From Escarpia spicata (taxonomy: Eukaryota; Annelida; Polychaeta; Sabellida; Siboglinidae), in assembly GCA_963995525.1 (NCBI GenBank), contig OZ023214.1, positions 47,616,560 to 47,680,559 on the forward strand: DNA of 64,000 nt, given 5' to 3'. The translations under genes were made by a program, and so were the position numbers. Below are positions 11,259 through 21,154 of the stretch, piece after piece. The notes beneath the pieces are model-generated. The model was not told the DNA's origin. It did not search any database and saw nothing but the letters and a program-made list of their open reading frames with translations. Every line of letters starts with the position of its first letter. The first letter of the stretch is position 1.

Positions 11259-13085
11259 CTGAGGCGACAGAACGAGAACCGTAAACCACACAACTAGATA
11301 AGTGCCAAGCATTTCTATATACAATAAAACCCCGCTTTACGGTCACCTCGGTAATACAGCCACCTCGCAATTAAGGTCATCCTGGGACAGTCTCAAATTA
11401 TGTTTGTAACAGTAAAGCATAGGTATGTAGTCCCGCTAATACGGTCACCTCGCTATTCAGATCACGTTTACCCAGTTCCAAGGGTGACATTAATAGCGAG
11501 GTTCCATTCCGTTTCAATATTGAGGTAAATCAATGTTGCGAAAAAGCAAGCCAACACACCATCCACACCGATATGCCAGCTCGCTTGTGCAACTTTTGTA
11601 TGTAATTTTGAGGAAGTAATCACGCAAACATATTTTTGTCCTTCCTTTAATTTCGTGTTCGTACCAAATTATGTCACAATTCCGTCAAGTTGTAGTGTGG
11701 TTGGATGCAACACTCGATGGTAAAAGTTGCGTACCGTCAGATTTTATTGGATGCCACTAAATGGTGAGAAAGATTTATATTAATATGATATATCTATAAC
11801 GTGAATTCGACGCCCAACAAACACACAGGGCATCTAGTAATACGTATCGCACTGGTTTATAATGTAATGTTGATATTTTGATTTCACTGCTTAAGTGATG
11901 TTCAGAAAATCAATGAATTGTGTACCTACATTGGGTCAAATAAACGTTATATTATGTTATGTTATCAGGTTTGTTAGCATTGCTTTGATTAATATTTAGT
12001 AGACCTTTAGACTTGTTTGATTCAGACCACAATGTAAGCACGCAAACTCTTATTTTTAGAATGCTAAACTACAGGAAATACAGTATCACGGGTCGGCATC
12101 GTATAATTCAACTTCGGCGCCTCTTCAACCCATATTCCACCTTGTCCATGTTGCCGCACGTAGCTAGAACATCGTGTCCAAATAATGACAGGACGGTTTT
12201 TGCCCATATTGTTTAAACAATGAGTCATCAACATAATATTCTTTTTTCATTTTTTCAAACATTTGCCATTACTTCATCTATCTTTCCCGTGCAACAAAAA
12301 AACTTCTAAACAATAACTACAACCACATAACACAGCAACCGCCCGTGTCGTGCCAAATCCCTTGATTTCAAAATGACTCCTCATATAACACAGCGCATGC
12401 GTTGTATTAGTCTTATTACCATTGCCATATTACTCTCACCAAGTACCATCTTATCTCAGAGAGACGCAGCTGAAGTTTTGCTTGTTGAATGATGATGCAA
12501 TAGTGTAATCTCGGACTGCGAGTAATTTGGCAATGCGAGTAATTTCGCATGACACCGGCTTGACGAGTTTTTCTTCAGTTTGTTGCCAAACTTTGGAACC
12601 CCAAATTCAGTGGGGTGATGGCCAAATGTCGGCTCGACCGTTGGCTTCGGCGAGTTACCACATGTCACGACCATTTAAACAAATTTATCAATGTACTGAT
12701 GTTACTAAACCAACAACGGATATTATTTTAACTATTTACACATAACATCACAACGGCGCCCTCTGGAGAATGGTGCACCACTCGGTTAATCCACTTGTTC
12801 CTTTATAAGCAACACATAGAAACCTAAATAACTCTAATTAACCTACTTGCTGTTTTAATTATGTCATCAGTTGGTAGGACAGAGTGCAACGGTTCAAGAA
12901 ATAAAATGCAAATAGAACAAGGCGGGTGGACCTCAACGCATTGGATAAAATACTGCCATAATGTCCCCAAACGCAGCATATAAATATACACATATATAAA
13001 TTACTTGTATACGACACAATGGCAAAATATTAAGTGACTTAATATTAAAACCAGCTTCAATCTGCGTAGCTACATTTATGCTCAC
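11259..13085. other. Intron within the kringle domain
   Basis: No exon was found. It contains a second copy of the (TTATG)-tailed repeat at 11884-11966. The rest is unremarkable AT-rich sequence. Confidence 0.4.
11884..11966 (+). repeat. Dispersed repeat with (TTATG)n tail, copy 2
   Basis: It shares AATTGTGTACCTA, GGGTCAAATAAACGTTAT and the pentanucleotide tail with 484-566, in the same orientation. Confidence 0.6.
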
Positions 13086-13189
13086 CTTTTGTGACCTCCA
13101 ACGTTGACATGTCCGACCTGATTTAGTTTTGGACTTGAATCCTCTGTATTCGGCGCCTCGTGACGTAGTCAAACACTCTCTTGGAGGAG
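13086..13189 (-). CDS. Exon: N-terminal half of a kringle domain
   Basis: The exon encodes ECLTTSRGAEYRGFKSKTKS and then GRTCQRW, the start of a kringle (C..G..Y.G....T.SG..CQ.W). The acceptor GTTGAAG gives phase 1 entry, matching the stalk exon at 15946-16059. The donor AAG|GTGAGC gives phase 0 exit, matching 11117-11258. Confidence 0.75.
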
Positions 13190-13699
13190 CTTCAACGATA
13201 CATGCAACGATGACGTCAACAAAAGACACACTGTCACTAATATAATTACCGTTAAACGAAACATACGCCGGTTTCCATTGGTTGATTTACAGTCGCATCA
13301 GTGCCCAGCCTACAATGACGATACGCATTCACATCACTGATCTATATACATGGATTGGAAGCCTAATGTTAAGAGGTCTATTTGAAGGCCGCCATATTGT
13401 TTTCCCTATTGTTAGGTATAATGATTGTGCCAACATATTAGTTTTAAAACGGTATACGTTGCGACCACACGCAACACTCGCATTGTGTCACGTATCTATA
13501 ACAAAACGTGCACGTAGGTGTCCACACTTCTCACTTCTACATAATCCTCCCGCTAATTTAATTTGAACCTGCCGCCAGACATGACGTAAGTATGCACGCA
13601 CCAAATGTGACGCGTAGTCACTGCACGTAAATCGTCCTGTGATCTCTATTATCGACGGTTTGGGGAAAGCAAGATGGCGGACAACGGCTTCACGTATTC

Positions 13700-14285
13700 G
13701 CCTTCACTTCCTATCCAAGGATATCACAAAACTTCAGCGTGTCCAAAATTGTCTAGCAAGAGTAGTTACAAGATCTCCTCGTTTTTCTCGCTCTGTACCA
13801 CTTTTGAAGTCTTTGTATTGACTTCCTGTATGATATCGTATAATATTTAAGATTTGTACCACTACATACCAGGCACTGTTCAATAAGCAACCATCTTATT
13901 TGCATTCATTGCTTACTCCTGTAAGAAAACCTATCCAACTTCGATAATCTAGTTCTGAAAATTGTTGTTCCTAGAGTCAACATTAACATTGGAACTAGGG
14001 CTTTTTTTGTTGCTGCACCAACTCTTTGGAATATGCTCCCTCTTAGTGTTAGATCAGTTAAAAAAAAAAAAAAATTCCGTCGTCATTTAAAAACGTATCT
14101 TTACAACCTTGCTTATTTACTATAGAACCCTAGCGCCTTGGCCCATCTGTTGACAATTGGAATACTGCTTATGGATTTTGAGATTGACCAATCCTTTTGT
14201 TTTGATGCGCCTCAGACCTTGGTTTCCAAGGATTTAGGCGCAATAGAAGTTATCTTATTATTATTATGTATATAGATCAGTGATT
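13700..14285 (+). pseudogene. LINE 3' end: RT C-terminus and tail
   Basis: Interrupted frames encode the C-terminal RT motif LQRVQNCLARVVTRSPRFSR, then LHSLLTPVRKPIQLR and [11 protein letters not shown] segments. The 3' UTR ends in GGATTTAGGCGCAATAGAAG and a (TTA)n tail. Similar tails occur on the minus strand at 14785-15055 and 20384-20760. L2/CR1-like family. Confidence 0.75.
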
Positions 14286-14784
14286 CACATATACACAAAG
14301 AAGACGATTTCCCGACGCAATCGTAAATGACGTTTAATATGACGTACTTCGCAATACGTAAGTTACGTACAACGTGTCGAACCAATCGCGTGTCTTGGAA
14401 CCACGCGTAAGGTCGTTAACAATCGATTTACGTCCTTCTAATGTATGAACTCTAAACATGTCACTAAACCTACGACTAGGGTCAAATAGACCCATACGAA
14501 TTACCCTATGAAAATCGGCGTATGTTTAAATTATACCAAAATATCTCCCAATAATGCGTAAGAGGCAATTTTGTCTTTAGTGTTATGTCACTGGTATCGG
14601 TTTAAAGCAGAGTTGGCCATAAGACAAAATATCAGGTATGTTGAAGATATGTTTGTTAGAATTGACACCAAAATCGTTAATTCAATTAAACTCATCTATA
14701 CAATAGCGGCTATTATAATGTTATCACTCAACTAGCACTGCATGTCATCACTGCCGGGGTGCACGCCATCCTCAATGGTTCCAT

Positions 14785-15055
14785 AATAATGATAATAATA
14801 AAATAACTTCTACTGCGCCTAAATCTTTGGAAACCAAGCTCAGAGGCGCATAAAAACAAAAGGATCAGTCAATCTCAAAATCCATAAGCAGTATTCAATT
14901 TGTCAACAGATGGGTCAAGGCGCCTGGGAGTTGGTGGATAAGCAAGGTTGTAAAGATAAGTTTTTAAATGACAACGGAATTTTTTAATATTTTCAACTGA
15001 TCTAAAACTAAGAGGGAGCATATTCCAAAGAGTTGGTGCGGCAAAAGAAAAAGTC
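14785..15055 (-). pseudogene. LINE 3' end (minus strand)
   Basis: Minus-strand copy of the 13700-14285 family, including a TLWNMLP motif, the AAACTTATC region and the TTAGGCGC...TTATTATTAT tail. The huge CA/CG repeat abuts its 5' side and cuts it off. Confidence 0.7.
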
Positions 15056-15060
15056 CCTGC

Positions 15061-15787
15061 CGCGCGCGCGCGCGCGCGCACACACACACACACGCACACA
15101 CACGCACACACACGCACACACACGCACACACACGCACACACACGCACACACACGCACACACACGCACACACACGCACACACACGCACACACACGCACACA
15201 CACGCACACGCACGCACACGCACGCACACGCACGCACACGCACGCACACGCACGCACACGCACGCACACGCACGCACACGCACGCACGCACACGCACGCA
15301 CACGCACGCACACGCACGCACACGCACGCACACGCACGCACACGCACACGCACGCACACGCACGCACACGCACACACACGCACACACACGCACACACACG
15401 CACACGCACGCACACGCACGCACACGCGCGCACACGCGCGCACACGCGCGCACACGCGCGCACACACGCGCACACACGCGCACACACGCGCACACACGCG
15501 CACACACGCGCACACACGCGCACACACGCGCACACACGCGCACACACGCGCACACGCACGCACACGCACGCACACGCACGCACACGCACGCACGCACACG
15601 CACGCACGCACACGCACACGCACGCACGCGCACGCACACGCACACGCACACGCGCGCACACGCGCGCACACGCGCGCACACGCGCACACACGCGCACGCA
15701 CGCACGCACGCACGCACACGCACGCACACGCACGCACACGCACGCACACGCACGCACACGCACACGCACGCACACGCACGCACACAC
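15061..15787. repeat. Complex CA/CG tandem repeat
   Basis: About 730 bp is built only from CA, CG and GCA units: (CG)n, then CACACACACG blocks, CACACGCACG blocks and CACACGCGCG blocks. The block structure indicates successive local expansions. All reading frames across it are artefacts. Confidence 0.95.
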
Positions 15788-15945
15788 ATATTACACATCG
15801 TTGCGGAGACAAACTGGTGAATATGTGCGTTCGCTCTGACATGCTCTCGCACACACACGCAGGAACGCTCGTTCGCTCTCATCTTGAAATCAGCATTGGC
15901 CTATAACTGTGCATTAGAATTAAACAGTGATAAACTTTGACATAC

Positions 15946-16059
15946 CTTTTGTCGTTGTCGTGGGTTTTCTTGTCGTCCTAGTCGTGGGTTTTCGTGTCGT
16001 CGTTGTCGTGGGTTTTCGTGTCATCGGTGGCGTGGGTTTTCGTGTCGTTGTGGTTGTAT
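15946..16059 (-). CDS. Exon: Thr/Pro-rich stalk
   Basis: The 114-bp exon (phase 1 to phase 1; acceptor ATTTCAAG, donor AAAG|GTATGT) encodes about four repeats of the type T-T-T-R-K-P. They come from a 24-bp unit containing GACACGAAAACCCACG. Thr/Pro repeats of this type form extended, probably O-glycosylated linkers. Its phase joins the kringle exon at 13086-13189. Exons further upstream, including any signal peptide, were not found. Confidence 0.6.
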
Positions 16060-16378
16060 CTTGAAATTGCAAAATAAGGATATCATGCGGAAAATATAAG
16101 GAGGATCACATAATGAAATAAACGTGGTTCCAATCGCGTCCACTGTACAGTTTTAGGCTGTGAATGAGTTCAGGCAAACCTCAAGCAGACTAGTATAATG
16201 TTATATTGGAAGTGCTTGCATTTTAGTTTTCTTCCCCATATTTACTGTTGACATCATTGTTTGTTATTGCCATACCTGGTTCTCTTTTGCTGCCACAGCT
16301 TGCCGTTAAGTGGACACAGAGCAGCAAAACACCCAGGTGTACTAATGACGAGAGTCGACTGCTTCCTTTTCTGGTCGA

Positions 16379-16430
16379 CCCCTGAAACGCTTAAACAAAT
16401 AATTAGATGCATGTCTTTATTTATGCGGGA
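16379..16430. repeat. 52-bp exact direct repeat, copy 1
   Basis: Identical to 16781-16832. The first copy is next to the word GGTCGACC. Confidence 0.85.
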
Positions 16431-16780
16431 CAACACTACCAAATAAAGTTGTGACTCCGTGACTCGGAAACGTGGCTTGTTTGCTGATAACACAAGTCAG
16501 ATGTATGTTTGTATAAGAGCTTAATAGTAAGCCAATTCTTTATGTATAACTAGATTACATAACTACAATAATATACAATGTCGATACCTAGTTATACATG
16601 TCATAACAAATACACAAAACTGACAGCAAAGGTGGGGGAACCGACCACATCAGGCCAATTCTGTAAAAACTAATTTTCAGAATGGCTCCCCCCACCCCAC
16701 CGGATTCCGTATCACTAAGCAAAATTACAGCAATTACACTCAGAATGTAACAACTATTCATCAAAACAGTACCTATCATG

Positions 16781-16832
16781 CCCCTGAAACGCTTAAACAA
16801 ATAATTAGATGCATGTCTTTATTTATGCGGGA
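16781..16832. repeat. 52-bp exact direct repeat, copy 2
   Basis: Exact copy of 16379-16430, 402 bp downstream. Confidence 0.85.
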
Positions 16833-16859
16833 TTTTGTATGCGTTGTTCATGTATGTGC

Positions 16860-16906
<47 letters not shown>

Positions 16907-17483
16907 TGACGTTTGATGCAGCCGAAAATAAATTCGTCATACGCGCGCAATGGGGTAGCAAATATCAGTGACGTTTACGATTCACTTCATATTGAAGTCT
17001 TCAAGGTACACGTTCCCAGACAAGTGTTTCTTTATTCAGCATGTCCTGGAACAGAAAAAATGACGCTCCCCCAACAAATAGAGTTTGTTAATGGAAAACA
17101 TATCGCTAGTGGTATACTTATCATAGCTCCAACACCACAGTAGCAAACATATGTGAGCGTACTGATAGGCGCGGTTTAATGATTAAACGCAGCTACACAA
17201 CACTGAGCTACACTTCAACATGATGTTCACAACATTTCCAGTGACACCAATAAAAACCTTCCAATAAACCCACAAGAGTGTTCAGTCAGCTTACAAACTA
17301 CTGAATATACAGTGGTCAAAGTTAACAACTGTCATTACAACATATGTTCACTGCGAGCTCGTCCTGCCACTGCCACCGCGACGACAACGATAGGCCAACG
17401 AGACCGGGAGTGATTTGTTGGTCCGATCGCAGAAGCTCCATCAAAATCCTAACCTTTCTTGATTTGAATGACGCGAACTCGGT

Positions 17484-17800
17484 AATTGATGTATCCAGTA
17501 CATCGCGGTTTGCCTACGTCACAAACGATTTTTTGCGCGTGACCTCCGTCAAGCATTTCCTCTGACAACAATGTTGATAACGGTTATATTCGTGAATTAT
17601 AATTGCTGCATATCATCTCATTTCCGCATACAGTTAACATTTTGTAAACATTCCTTTGTGTTTTCGTCATAAAAAACACTTTTGTGACCAAAATTCTAAC
17701 GAAATATAAAACGGAATTTCCCAGCCCAACACGTGTTTTCTGATGGCTTGATAAGGTTTTGCTAGGGAACCGGTCACGTGATGGATAGGTTAATTACGCC
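17484..17800 (+). repeat. Dispersed repeat, copy A
   Basis: It shares an ordered series of segments with 24738-25045: TTGATGTATCC, TACGTCACAA, TTGCGCGTGAC and GGTCACGTGAT-GATAGGT. The unit is about 300 bp and the family is unknown. It lies just downstream of the hAT remnant, in its transcriptional sense. Confidence 0.6.
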
Positions 17801-17864
17801 GTCGAAGTCCATGACATTGGTCAACTCTCGCACGATCGACAGTAGGCAAGACTACTCAGTCGCT

Positions 17865-18261
17865 CTTGACCTTTGCTTGAGCGAAGGTATGTCTTAATGA
17901 GTTTAAGCTTTGCGAAGCTTCTCTGTCACGAGGCCACGCTCACACACATAGTGAGCAACGTCTTAAGAGGCACGAGCAGGTTCGGGAACGATGTCTCGTG
18001 TCCCCATTTCACTACCCATTTAAGGAGATCGTGTGCATTCCAGTTTCTAGCCGTCTCTCCTGTTTGCCGTTCGTAACTATGGAGATGACGTCGCATACGG
18101 CGTATTTCCCCATTCATCTCTTCAGCGGAGATATCAACGTATGTGTGAATGAGTCGTTCGATGGTATAAAGTTGTGACACACACGACACATTAGATTCAG
18201 TCCACAACATGTAATTAACAATCAACTGACCAGCCATGCTCGTGGCCTTCTCTAGGTACAA
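17865..18261 (-). pseudogene. hAT transposase C-terminal remnant
   Basis: The minus-strand frame ends in a typical hAT dimerisation motif: SFPNLLVPLKTLLTM, VSVAS, then an in-frame TGA, then RSFAKLKLIKTYLRS. In intact relatives the stop position is occupied by a Cys or Gly of the ASxERSFSKLK motif. Only the C-terminal part survives. Confidence 0.65.
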
Positions 18262-18273
18262 GGTCCTATAGCC

Positions 18274-18414
18274 GGTTTCATGAACGTTCTTAACGCTAAG
18301 ATGATTGTCTTAGTAAATTACGTCATTTGTTAAAATATAAGCGAGTATAGGAGTTTACGCAAACACGTGACGCTAAGTAATTGCGAAACTTAAGTACACT
18401 TTGTGAAACCGGCC
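18274..18414. mobile_element. Possible small inverted-repeat element
   Basis: It begins with GCCGGTTTCATGAA and ends with the near-complement (TTTGTGAAACCGGC), about 140 bp apart. No clear target duplication is visible, so this is a tentative MITE-like call. Confidence 0.35.
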
Positions 18415-18470
18415 CCCGTTCCCTATTTTTAACCCCGGCGATTATCGTAAACTATCAATTAGTAGAGGTT

Positions 18471-18532
18471 AAGATATCGACTCTGCCATCTGTAGTGTTC
18501 TGCAACACTACAGATGACAGAGTCGATATCTT
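18471..18532. repeat. Near-perfect 29-bp hairpin
   Basis: Arms at 18471-18499 and 18504-18532 are complementary with one mismatch and a 4-base loop (CTGC). Confidence 0.85.
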
Positions 18533-19885
18533 CATCATTGGTTTAGTCAATCAGGCGTACCATTTTGGTAAGAAAACCGAATTCGTCGTTAACATCCATT
18601 GTGTGATTTGTTCTGTTTCTTATCTCCTCGTGGAGTCGATCGATGACCTGCAGCTGCTCTCGCCTCCGCTTGCAGTGACAAGCCGGCATCTTCAGCGTTT
18701 TCTCTCGCCACTCGTCTTCTCCGCCGCACCTTTCTTCCTTTTGCTACTCCCATTTCACCGCAGAACGCCGTGGCCTTCGCCTTTGCTTCTTCAACGACGT
18801 TTTCGCGTTCCTCTACGCTGAAGAGAACAAGAGCCCCGAGTTTGGTCGCGCAACTGTCCAGTCTCAGCTCTCAGACTTTTTTCAGGAATATCTGAACATC
18901 ATTGATCTCTCTCCCAAGTAGGCAATGAAGGTGTAAGATATAATACATGACAGGAGTAGGCGGCATCAGAGCGTGTGTCAGCTGTCGCGTGATCACCGTT
19001 GCGGAGTTGCTCCAATGCAGCGGTGATAGGCTCGAGATTCGACGCCAGTGCGTCTACGGCACCATGTCTCGAGCTCCATCGGGTCTCTCAGGTTCTATTG
19101 ACGGTCTTTCTCGTGACGATGTGTTCAGAATTCGTGTGGACCACAAAGTATGGATATGTGTTAATTTTGTTTAAGAAAAACAATCTCCCCCAAAAAGTGC
19201 CGCCCCAAAAAAGTGCCGCTAGGTGCATTTGCCCCCATCGCCCCCCTCTCGTTTAAACCAGTGATTACATTGTCTATCGGATTATCACATTCTTCATAGT
19301 ATCCAGTGTGATGTAAATTAGCGTAATATTTTTCATAAATAGTCGAAATCTTACGTTCTTCCTGATTATCCGCCATTGTTACTTAAAGTTTTTAGAAGGT
19401 ACCTCTTTCAACGTCGATAAACCAACGAAAGGCGTAGATTTCGTGTTTAATAAGCAAGTTTGTTAAATGTTCTCATTTTCACAAAGCATAGGCTACACTG
19501 TATGCCTATTTATTTTATGATTGTTTAGATATTAGGGACAGTTAAGTTTTGGATACAAAGAAGGTATTTTCTATTACTGATAACGTGGGGGAAATCATCG
19601 ATTGAACTATCGTGATTTTAATTCAGGCGGTCCGTGGGTTGGCTGTTATATAGATCAGTTACATAGACCAATGTATATAACAATGCATATACTAATGTAT
19701 ATATATATATATATATATATGTATATTGAGTGAAGCAATGGACAATATTGTATATACATGAACCCTACACGTTTGTACATATTGTATATAAATTATTAAA
19801 ACTAGCTTACACCCTCGCATTGACCAAACAACCACTCGATAACATTGGCGCATTTGGGTGGATTAATCACCACTCAGTTTGATGG
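18533..19885. other. Non-coding DNA, function not recognised
   Basis: A minus-strand frame around 18560-18850 is rich in Arg, Lys and Glu and may be older transposase sequence, but no family could be assigned. A short (TA)n lies near 19695-19720. Confidence 0.3.
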
Positions 19886-19889
19886 GAGA

Positions 19890-20300
19890 CAGACTCATAT
19901 CGGAGAAGCTCGAAGGAAAGATGCTCATACACGTGTGGCCTAGTGACAGAAAAACAAGAGGAAAGGGTACAGGTTTGCGAAAACAAATGGGTCAGAAGAA
20001 TAGGGATAGTGAAAAGAAATGATAAGCGAAGAATGGAGCAGCTGAGAGAGGAGGTTATCGTAAAACACCTGGATTGGAGAAGCTGGTGAAGAGTCGACTA
20101 AAGTGGGCTGGGCATGTGGAGAGAACGGTTGGCAAAGAAAGCAGATGCCCAGAGAGTGGACGGGAAAAGAAGGTAAGGACAACCCAAACTGCAATGGGAA
20201 GACTGTGTAAAGAGAGATTTAGCCGGAGAGTGAAAGATAGAGGGGATTGGAGACGGTTGGTGGAGTGCAAAATCAGTGAGGGAAACGAAAACAGAAATCA
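19890..20300 (+). pseudogene. LINE RT C-terminal fragment
   Basis: Two interrupted frames give ENKWVRRIG, RRMEQLREEV and RLKWAGHVERT, then DRGDWRRLVE. These belong to the C-terminal tail of endonuclease-reverse transcriptase LINE ORFs. Only this tail remains. Confidence 0.65.
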
Positions 20301-20383
20301 AGGATCATAATCGAAACCAGCCTCACACCAGACATACAAAAGGAGATCAACAGCATCAGGTCACATGATGGATAGGTAGTTTA

Positions 20384-20760
20384 ATAATAATAAGATAACT
20401 TCTATTGCGCCTAAATCCTTGGAAACCAAGCTCAGAGACTCATCAAAACAAAAGGATTGGTCAATCTCAAAATCCATAAGTAGTTTTCCAGTTGCCAACA
20501 GATGGGTCAAGGCGCTAGGGAGCTACGGTGGATAAGCAAGATTGTAAAGATACGTTTTTAAATGACGACATGATTTTGTAATATTTTCAACTGATCTAAC
20601 ACTAAGAGGGAGCATATTCCAAAGAGTTGGTGCAGCAATAGAAAAAGCCCTAGTTCCAATGTTAGTGTTGACTCTAGGAACAAAAAGTAGGTCAGAACTA
20701 GATGATCGAAGCTGAATAGGTTTTCTTACAGGAGTAAGCAATGAATGCAACTAAGATGAT
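20384..20760 (-). pseudogene. LINE 3' end (minus strand)
   Basis: Minus-strand copy of the 13700-14285 family: an LHSLLTPVRKPIQLR segment, [16 protein letters not shown], and the TTAGGCGC tail with (TTA)n. It sits directly beside the 3' end of the CR1 element. Confidence 0.75.
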
Positions 20761-21154
20761 TACTTATTTAACAAGATTTAACAAGATTTAAAAAGATTTA
20801 ACAAGATTGCCACCCAGAGAATTAACTCTAGGTAGCAGGTGGACAAGGAAGCCCTTGGCTTATCGAGAGTCCGACCTTTTTATCTATGTGTATCCCGCCC
20901 GTATGAGGTATGTGTCGATTTTATTTTTAAACATATTCACGCTACTAGCACCCACACAATCAAAAGGTAATCTGTTCCATTCATTTACAGTCCTTTGTAA
21001 AAATGAAAACTTTCTTATATCCAATCTACTCTGCTCCTTTGCTAATGCAAAGATCATGTCCTCTAGTCCTTCTATCTTTCTTAACTGAGAAAAACATATT
21101 TCTATCAATATTTTCATAACCCTTCAATATTTTATCTCCTGGTCTCTAGTGTTG

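Larger units (their letters stand above)
16060..17480. other. Flanking non-coding DNA with short repeats
   Basis: It holds two copies of a 52-bp repeat and a (GTGC)n run at 16858-16910. A minus-strand frame ending at an ACCAG|GTATGG donor near 16275 could be a further exon, but nothing in it is recognisable. Confidence 0.35.

Noticed and set aside
13170..13264. Minus-strand ORF starting at 13264 with a signal-peptide-like start, overlapping the kringle exon
   Set aside because: It is in a different frame from the kringle and stops within 32 codons. The kringle exon already joins the stalk exon in phase.
14875..15882. Long Cys/Val/Arg and His/Thr open frames
   Set aside because: They lie entirely in the CA/CG tandem repeat.
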